A program made the position numbers and the translations under genes. From assembly GCA_015680685.1 (NCBI GenBank), contig MNCI01004656.1:763327-827326 (forward strand): a stretch of DNA of 64,000 nt. The letters run 5' to 3'. This document shows, one piece after another, positions 57,125-64,000 of this stretch (the first letter of the stretch is position 1; each line of letters begins with the position of its first letter). Source of the stretch: Gnetum montanum. Taxonomy: Eukaryota > Streptophyta > Gnetopsida > Gnetales > Gnetaceae. A model generated the notes under the pieces. That model was given only the letters and a program-made list of their open reading frames with translations. It made no database searches and was not told the DNA's origin.

Positions 57125-60100
57125 ATGGCTCTTAAAGGTGAATGTAAGCACCGAGGGCTTATTAAAGTGGACAAGGTTAAAGAAACTTTGGGACACCTGA
57201 CTTAGGTGTGTGTCATAGTGTGGGAGGATCCTACGTCTTCTTGGTAAGTCATTACGTTACCTTTTTTGTTCAGACTTCTGCAATCATTATTGTTGAAATC
57301 TGCATCTTTTATTGTCGTTTTGGTTACCGTTTTGGCTGCTATGCTACCAACGTTGCTAGTTCGCCATAGTGGCTGTATGGATGTTATGCTACAACTGCAT
57401 GTAGTATTTTCTTAGCTTCCATTGTTGTGACTACCTTGTCACAGGGGTTTGGGTGAGCCTAGGTAGCATAGCGTGCCACCTTCAAGAGCATATTGTAGCA
57501 ATTTGACAAACGAGACATGTGTTGAACGTAGTACAACACGAATTATTTTGTACAACCAAATTACGGTTGGGGTGGCTATAGTAGTAAAATCGTACTTGTC
57601 TACCTTTTGTAATGCTTTTACTACGGTATGCCATTATGTTGCAAGGTTTAGTAGGTTTGTCATTTTGTTATGCTATTAAGGCTGCAATACCACTGCGTTG
57701 ATGAATTTGTTAAACTTGTCATATTTCCATGCTTATTGTAGTAATGTGTTGATTACATTGCGTTGCATGTTTGCCTGTTCTTGTTCATTTCCTTTAGTGT
57801 GTTGTTGCATTGTGTAAGGTTTGATGGCCATGCTAAGCTGCGAAATTTGCTTTATCGTTATTTGTTTACATTTGTTGTTTTTTTTTTATTATTTTGCAAC
57901 TGTGAAATCTTGCTATGATACATGCAATGGGAATGCTCTACTATGCTATACAAAATGAGAGGTTTATGCTATGATACATGTAAAATTTGCTTGTACAGAG
58001 TGCTAACATTTGGTTCTTCGTGGGTGTAGGGTTATGTTGAAATCCATTTTGATTGTCCTGGAAATCGTAGGGGTCATGTGCTGCCTTAGCAAACTGGTGG
58101 CCAATGTCCCTCCCCCTCATGCATGTGTGGATCAGTAGGCGGTCTGGTTTCGGAAGGGTGCAGGGGACTTCCTACGGTTCCTCCTCTAGCATTTTAGTGT
58201 GATTTTCTAGTCACACTTGTCGACGGAGATAGCAGCCGCAATCACAGAAACCCTGTTGCTTGGGGAAAACTGGGGTATTCTAAAATTTTTGACTAATGGG
58301 TCAATTGGAGGGGAGCAGGTAGAGGGTTCCACACAGCATCAAAAAGGCCTAAGATGCTTAAGTTGGATTTGAGAAATTCTTGAGTATAAGTGCTACCACT
58401 TATACAATACATTGTTTATTACCTGCCACGCAAGCACCTGCTTTTAGAACCCAGTTGGAACTATTTACTATGCCAGCGGGTGAGTTCTACAAAGGTATTT
58501 TGTCATGTAATCCATGCTACACTAGACATAGGTATTAACAGTGTATATGTTCATTTTTCTTGTGTTACTAGGTTTTTTATTAACAAAAGCGGTCTTCACA
58601 GTGACATGGATGCCTTCTTGTTGGCATAGATGGCCCTGCAGGATTTTTCCTCCACTACGAATGTGCACACCAGTGTGATAGGCCAATTTGGAGGTGAGTT
58701 CAAAACCTATCCAACCTGGTATTTTCAATTTTATGGGAAATGTAAAGAATCCAATTGGTTGTATAGAGAATGGGCATCTCTCAGTTTGCTCACCATCAAA
58801 GTTGTTTTGGTGGATCTCCCACCATTTCCCATGTCGTTCAAATTTGGTACGCTAAAGTGTAAGTTCATTGCTAAATGCTTAAGTTATGTTTATGTTTTGC
58901 TAATCCTTTTCTTATTTTTATTTTTTTTGTATCATTTTAATAGCATAGAAAGCCCAGGAGGTGATAGTGATTACCTTTGGGCACAATGAGACTAACCTCT
59001 TCTTTAAGTATAGGGAGGTGGAGGATACCCAATGTTGGCTCTACAATGGGGCTCCAACCATGCTAGTCCATAACCTTCAGGAGGTTGGGCTTATGAACAT
59101 GTTTTTGGTGATTAACTCAAGTGTCCTTCCTACTGAGATGCTTTCCCTAGTTGACTCCTTCTCCAAAAAGGGAGACCACTTCCGCACACATGTTTATGGT
59201 GTGCACGTGGTGCTTAATGTCAACGATCAATTGTTCATGGATCTTTTTAGGGTCCCCTTTGATGGTTTCCCTGTGGGAGAAAAATACAAGAGCAATGTGT
59301 GCAATTAGAAGGACATCAAGAAGTGGCTAGGGGTTGCCACGGATCGAAAGGGGATTTATATGGAGAAAGCCAAGCTATGGGTGGCCAAAACGGTTTACCC
59401 TGTCTTCCGTGCCTATGCCTTCTCCAAGCTATTGTCGCAAGGAAAAATCATTGGGATTAAGAAGACATGGATAATGAGGGATTTCATGGAACAAGGGACC
59501 CATTGGAATTGGGCCAAGCACCTTTGCAAAGGCATGTAGACTGAAATGGTCAAGCTTCGTGGGAAGCTTGAATCTCATTTTAATGTGCACCATGCCTTTT
59601 TCATAGCCTACTTATAGTGTTTTTTGGAATTCTTGGTAGTCCGCAAGAATGGGTTATGGGTACTACAAGATCGTAGCTAGATCTCCAAATCATAGATATG
59701 CCAAGTCTTCCATACCACCTGAACTTAGAACCCCCTAGAAGCCATCGGGGAATCATTCTTGATGACGACTAGGGATTGAGTGGCACACAACTTTCGGGAC
59801 AAGGACAACATGGGAGAGACACCTCCCACTACCATCAATAGTGTGATAATGGGGGAATGCCTCATTGTAGAGACGGTGGAGACCAAGCTACAATGCAAGA
59901 GGTCCCACCATGCTGACGAGACCCCCTGTACTAACGAAGAGAAGGGGAAGAAGTTGCAATTGAAGCTTCATAGAGTGTAGCCTCCAATTGGTAAGTATTC
60001 ACTTTTTTTTTTGCTAACATTTGCTACACTATGTTACACTAGTACACTTTACTGACTGTGACTATGCTTTATCAATGGAGGAAGAAGAAGAAGAAGAGGG

Positions 60101-60450
60101 AGAAGGGGTGGTGGCCCCTACAACATGGGTGACCGGAAAAAATGAGGAGGCCCTGACTACGAAGGAGAAGGCCCTTTCCAATGATGAAGGGGCCCCTAGT
60201 AGTGAGGAGGAGGCCTCCGTTGATGAAGAGGAGGAGGCCCTTGCTGACGAAGAAAGGGGGCCTGCCAATGACGAAGAGGTCCATGGCAACCAAGATGAGG
60301 CCACTACTAAAATCCCTTTTGAAAAGAGTATCTCAATGCTAGAGGGGCGCATGAGCATCGAGGATGCTGCTACACTATTAGGTCAACTAGAAGGAGAGGA
60401 GCTCCATTTGAATGCTGGTGAGTTTGATCACATATTTGAATGCTGGTGAG

Positions 60451-60486
<36 letters not shown>

Positions 60487-61806
60487 TTGCTATCACCCCT
60501 AAGGGTTTGTTGGGTAGGAGATTTACACTATCATTTATTCTATTCATCAGCCTCATTATTGTTCTCTCCACTTGAGCTAACACGTTTTACTATGTAGATG
60601 ATACCACTGTTGATACCCTCAGCCTGTCCTTGATCCGCTTGTGACCATGGACCAAAACCCATGATAAATTTACTTTCATGGAAGGGGTGGTGAATGACAT
60701 GATCGACTGTGTAAAGTAGGTCGACCTAGAAGTGGGTAAGCTAGGATGCTACGCTAGATTCCACATTGTTGTTGCATTGACTATGCCTCTGTGACTAATG
60801 CATTTTTTTGTGTGGTTGGTAGCCTCTTGTTTCAAGTGGGATCCTAAGCGGGCTATTAAAGTCGACATCATGCCTACATTTTCGCTGAAGGTGACCAAAG
60901 TACCTCGTCACATATATGATGAGGCAAGGCAATGTGCTTTGTACTCAATGCATTCCTTATGGGAATGCAGGTGCATGAATGAACACCTTTGGAAATGGGT
61001 CTAGAGGCTTGAGAAGGAGAAGGCCAACCTGACCGCTGAGGTGGGAGATATCCATTCCAAGAATGAATTCCTGTTAGACCGAGACACCAACAATGGTAGT
61101 TGGCACACAACCATCATTGACTACGCGAGGTACTGGATAGCTGTGCAACACAATAATGAGGCCACCCGTGAGATAATTGAGCAGCACATGCAAATGGACC
61201 TGTTGGTCCAAAAGAACCAAGACTGGAAAGATCACAATGCCAAGGTTAACAAATGGGGATAGGCATAGAAAAACCATAAGCATATGTATAAACTAGAACA
61301 TGTCACCTATCATAACCAATATAGGGATGCCTCAGTCAAGTTACATACTCACAAGTTATTCCTTGATATTATTGGTGCTTCTAGGGCTTACAACAAGTTC
61401 ATGCAATAGGTGATAGTGAGTGAGTCCCCCGAATGGGAAGTGACCTTTCCTGTGGGTGAGACCACTATTTCCACCTTTTCTCCTAGACCCCTAAGATGGA
61501 CATCTATAGAGAAGGAGAAAGTTGTTGCAAGTGATGACTTAGGCAATAGGAATTTGGCTAACATCATGGAAGAGGAGATCTTACAATGCCTGGGAGCTAG
61601 ACTAGATCGAATACCTCCTAGAAAAAATGTGAGGCTGTCTTGGGTCAATCATCCTTCATCATAGCCACAATTTATTTTGTTGGAGTCTTTATCGTAGCTT
61701 TAGCTAACTAATCTAATTTTTTATGTTGTAGGATCTAGGTGAAAACATGAGGCCTACTGAAGTAGGAGATGGTGGAACAGGTGAAGGGTCTTACCGTAGT
61801 AGTTGA
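57125..61806 (+). pseudogene. antisense accessory gene, 8 exons (element 2 copy)
   Basis: Homologue of the gene at 42050-37766, again antisense between PR and RT. Exons: 57125-57243, 58030-58479, 58572-58846, 58944-59990, about 60081-60417, 60598-60735, 60823-61628 and 61732-61806 (TGA). Exon 2 is 450 bp, as in element 1. Phases agree through exon 3. Exon 1 reads GLIKVDKVKETLG. Exon 2 has LIVLEIVGVMC, DFLRFLL, ENWGILKFL and LYNTLFITCHASTCF (NIF-like, motif I and the Asp-Asp motif changed). Exon 4 has GDHFRTHVYGVHVVLNVNDQ and VYPVFRAYAFSKLLSQGKII. Exon 5 is Glu-rich. Exon 7 has LEKEKANLTAEVGDIHSKNE and ESPEWEVTFPVGETTISTF. In-frame stops make it a pseudogene. Role unknown. Confidence 0.8.
60452..60486 (+). 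repeat. poly-C tract in intron 5
   Basis: Thirty-five C in a row, inside intron 5 of the antisense gene. Just before it, TTTGAATGCTGGTGAG is duplicated (about 60407 and 60435), so the GTGAG donor exists twice. Tract length may be unreliable. Confidence 0.9.
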
Positions 61807-61974
61807 TTCTTTTTTTTGAATGAAAAGAATTTTTTAAACATTATTAATTTGTAAAAGAAAAAATTGAAATACGAAGGGACTTTTTTTGCTCATGTGTTAT
61901 ATGTTGCATTTATTTTTATTTTATTTCATTCTTTTTTCATTTATGAATTGAATTCGTTATGAACATCTTATTTT

Positions 61975-62274
61975 AGTTTTAGGCCATTTCTGACCATAAC
62001 AATAGTTTTAGGCCATTCTAGGCCATTGCTAGTTTTAGGACATTTCAGGCCAATGCTAGTTTTAGGCCATTTTAGGCCATCACTAGTTTTAGGCCATTTT
62101 AGGCCATCGCTAGTTTTAGGCCATTTCAGGCAATCACTAGTTTTAGGTGATTTCGAGCGATCGCTAGTTTTATGCCATTTTAGGCTATCGCTAGTTTTAG
62201 GCCATTTCGGGGCCATTGTTAGTTTTAGGCCATTTTAGGCCATCGCTAGTTTTAGTCCATTTCGGGCCATCGCT
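61975..62274 (-). repeat. junction hairpin repeats, PR/antisense-gene border (element 2)
   Basis: Eleven units of about 27 bp; on the plus strand AGTTTTAGGCCATTTTAGGC and then CATCGCT. GGCC...GGCC can pair around the ATTTTA loop; some units vary (for example TTTTAGGTGATTTCGAGCGA). As 27 is divisible by three, both strands show periodic frames here that are not genes. Confidence 0.9.
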
Positions 62275-62689
62275 GGATGATGGTAAAGGTAAATTTTGCC
62301 AGGTTTAGGCCTTAGAGGGCCGTGGTGTAATGCAAATGGAGAACATGTGAATGGTTTAAAGAATAAGTTAGACACCTAGTAGAAACGAGTAAATGCGAAG
62401 CAAACAAGGGATAGATGTATAATGGATGTTAATTGGGTAAGGAACAGTGGAGTTGTTACACTACACGAGTAACGATCATCCTCGCAACTGCTTTCTAACC
62501 TATCATGGGTTTTGCGACACGTAAGGCTAAGAGGCTTTATTACAGTATTCTTCTACATTGTCATCTACTGCTTGAAAAGGCAACTTAGCCCATGCAGTTT
62601 CATTTTCTAAGTCAGCATCTTGGGCCGGCTCTTTTGTAAAATAATTAGTGTCAGTAGAAATAGGAACCTCGTTCTTAGAGGTTATGACC

Positions 62690-63070
62690 TTCAAACCCTA
62701 CTCCATATCTATGTTATTTATTTCCTGGGTTATCACCTTGTCACCATGGATCACCACCTCCCTACCTACGTAGGGTAGATGAATTTTCTAATGTACAGGT
62801 TAAGAGACAACCCTGAGTTTGGCTAACCACGATCTCCCAAAGATTAGGTTAAACCTAGGCATCTCTTACAACATGATAAATGTCACACTTGTGGGGAACT
62901 GGTCCCCTACCACAAATTCAATGTGGACAATGCCTTTCACCACTACCTGTACCCTATTGAATGACTTCAAACATGACATTTTCATGGGTTTGATTTGGTC
63001 TACCAAACCTAATTTGTCAACTATGGGGAATGGGATGACGTTCATAGCAATGTGCACTCTTCAGATCTTA
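62690..63070 (-). pseudogene. Tat-type protease of element 2
   Basis: AMNVIPFPIVDKLGLVDQIK, FNRVQVVVKGIVHIEFVVGD, then EMPRFNLIFGRSWLAKLR match the protease of element 1. The catalytic segment before AMNVI has been lost, so it is inactive. It ends NNIDME before a TAG, like element 1. Confidence 0.8.
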
Positions 63071-63108
63071 TGTTGGCCGACTCGAATTGTGCACTCTTCA
63101 GATCTTAT
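63050..63108. repeat. 36-bp tandem duplication at gag/PR joint
   Basis: GTGCACTCTTCAGATCTTAT occurs at 63052 and again at 63088. It lies where the gag finger and the gag-PR linker of element 1 are missing in element 2, so it may mark the deletion joint. Confidence 0.8.
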
Positions 63109-64000
63109 GGCATGGGGTTAGTTGATGTTTTGGCTACTTTCTTGTTATTGTTGTTATTGGGGTTGGCCTCGTTTGCCACGGCAGCCACTGTGGCCATTGC
63201 ATCCTTTCCCTTTTTTTTGTCCTTTTTAGTATGTGCATTTTTATATGCAACATAGGCCAGATGCCTACTAGCTTTGGTTGCGTCTTAAATGCTTTTTGTC
63301 TATGAAAAAGCTTGACTAAGGGAGTGCGGGGCTAGGTAATATAGCTTGGACTTGATGAAACTATTCACCATCCTCTTGAAGATGGCTAGCAAGTGGGCCT
63401 CTGCGATAGGCTCCCAGATCTCATTCAAGGTGGCACTCCACTACTATATAAACCTCTACACCGACTATAGTTAGTCTTGCTTAACTCCCATTAATTGATC
63501 CAACGTGACTTCAAGCTTCAAGTTATACTTGAAGTAGGTCACGAACTAGGTCAGCAGCTCCTCCAGTGTTGAGATGGAGGCATGTGGGAGTGCATGGTAC
63601 CAATCTAAAGCTTTGCCTATTAGGGACATAACAAAGATGCAAATGATGGTGTGTAGCCATTATTGTAGCAACAAAGATTCAAATATGAATGCGACTAGAT
63701 GTGTGTTCAAGTTTCCCTCCTTGTTGTATTTTTTAAACTAGAGGAGCAACATCCTAGGGGGTAGTGTAAGTGTAGGGACCGTCGAGATGATGGGGTCATC
63801 ATGGTAGAAATCCATGATTTTCATTGCATCAGAACCAATGGCTTTGAGGTGCCTAACCTCTTCGATAAGGGTCTGGATAAGTTGGAATGCTTGATCCAGA
63901 CCTAGAGACAACATAGAGGATTGTGGGGTTGCAAGGGCAACCATTGTTTGTGGCATAGTAAGGGTAGTGGCTTGGCTCATGGGGGGGGAGGGGGGGGGGG
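63109..64000 (-). pseudogene. gag of element 2 (cut by window edge)
   Basis: The frame from 63980 (MSQATTLTMPQTMVALATPQ) continues LDQAFQLIQTLIEEVRHLKA and LPPRMLLL. With stops it goes on through SLIGKALDWYHALPHASIST and LEELLT-stop-FVTYFKYNLKLE to SLSQAFS-stop-TKSI, and then VAYKNAHTKKDKKKGKDAMA. It is collinear with the gag core of element 1 and has a TAG at the same codon after SQAF. The Cys/His finger is missing. A G-rich run closes the window. Confidence 0.85.

Larger units (their letters stand above)
24254..64000 (-). mobile_element. element 2: giant Tat/Ogre-like Ty3/gypsy element (partial)
   Basis: The minus-strand order from the right edge is gag (cut by the window), PR, hairpin repeats, antisense gene (plus strand), hairpin repeats, RT, RNase H, second RNase H, integrase, hairpin repeats, 3' UTR, PPT (51144-51132) and 3' LTR. 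The LTR is split into 51130-49539 and 24520-24254 by the insertion of element 1. The lower segment carries the complement of the LTR-tail phrase GTCTGATCGACCAGACCATT seen in the other LTRs, so the two pieces join. The 5' LTR lies beyond 64,000. Coding parts are dead (YVDE in RT; integrase Asp and Glu changed). Confidence 0.85.

Noticed and set aside
61968-62238. Periodic frames (repeated LVLGHFRPS on plus, KTSDGLKWP on minus)
   Set aside because: By-products of the 27-bp hairpin repeat; both strands are open for the same reason.

Overview
The window is plant nuclear DNA. It is AT-rich and dominated by old, stop-ridden LTR retrotransposons, with a scaffold gap of 173 Ns. I found no intact host gene, rRNA, tRNA, CRISPR array or bacterial feature. 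Giant nested Ty3/gypsy elements with strongly diverged LTRs suggest a large-genome seed plant, possibly a gymnosperm. That last point is inference only.

Positions 1-24,253 hold older, smaller debris. On the minus strand there is a Ty3/gypsy gag-PR-RT remnant (1-2,213) with a 5S rRNA-like fragment upstream of its gag. A 22-bp minisatellite follows, then a degenerate multi-exon remnant (4,683-6,124), an orphan LTR with primer-binding site, a second gypsy gag remnant (7,090-8,356), and a Ty1/copia-like minus-strand element (10,158-15,808). The copia-like element has gag and an extra ORF but no recognisable pol. Next come a roughly 400-bp satellite array (16,461-18,560) and smaller repeats.

From 24,254 to the right edge there are two related giant elements of the Tat/Ogre type (dual RNase H), one inside the other. 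Element 2 is on the minus strand, starts beyond the window and ends at 24,254. Element 1 (plus strand, 24,521-49,533, about 25 kb, target duplication ACAAA) is inserted into the 3' LTR of element 2. A third, solo LTR (35,174-36,695) sits in the protease of element 1. Element 1 also has a tandem duplication of LTR tail, PBS, leader and gag start, plus an apparent assembly duplication around the gap.

The most interesting feature is an eight-exon gene on the antisense strand between protease and RT. It is present at the same place, in the same orientation and with the same intron positions in both giant elements (42,050 down to 37,766 in element 1; 57,125-61,806 in element 2). Exon 2 is 450 bp in both and reads as an FCP1/NIF-like HAD phosphatase domain with degraded active-site motifs. 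The rest is a domain resembling plant transposon-associated proteins, an acidic linker and a charged helical C-terminus. Both copies have a TATA box 140-160 bp before the ATG and, above it, the GCTACGCTACACG motif that also crowds the LTR promoters. In both elements, short hairpin repeats (GGYC-N6-GRCC followed by TWAAACTAG) mark the same three module junctions: PR/antisense gene, antisense gene/RT, and integrase/3' UTR. Both antisense copies are broken by stops, so this is a fossil of an accessory gene with its own promoter.
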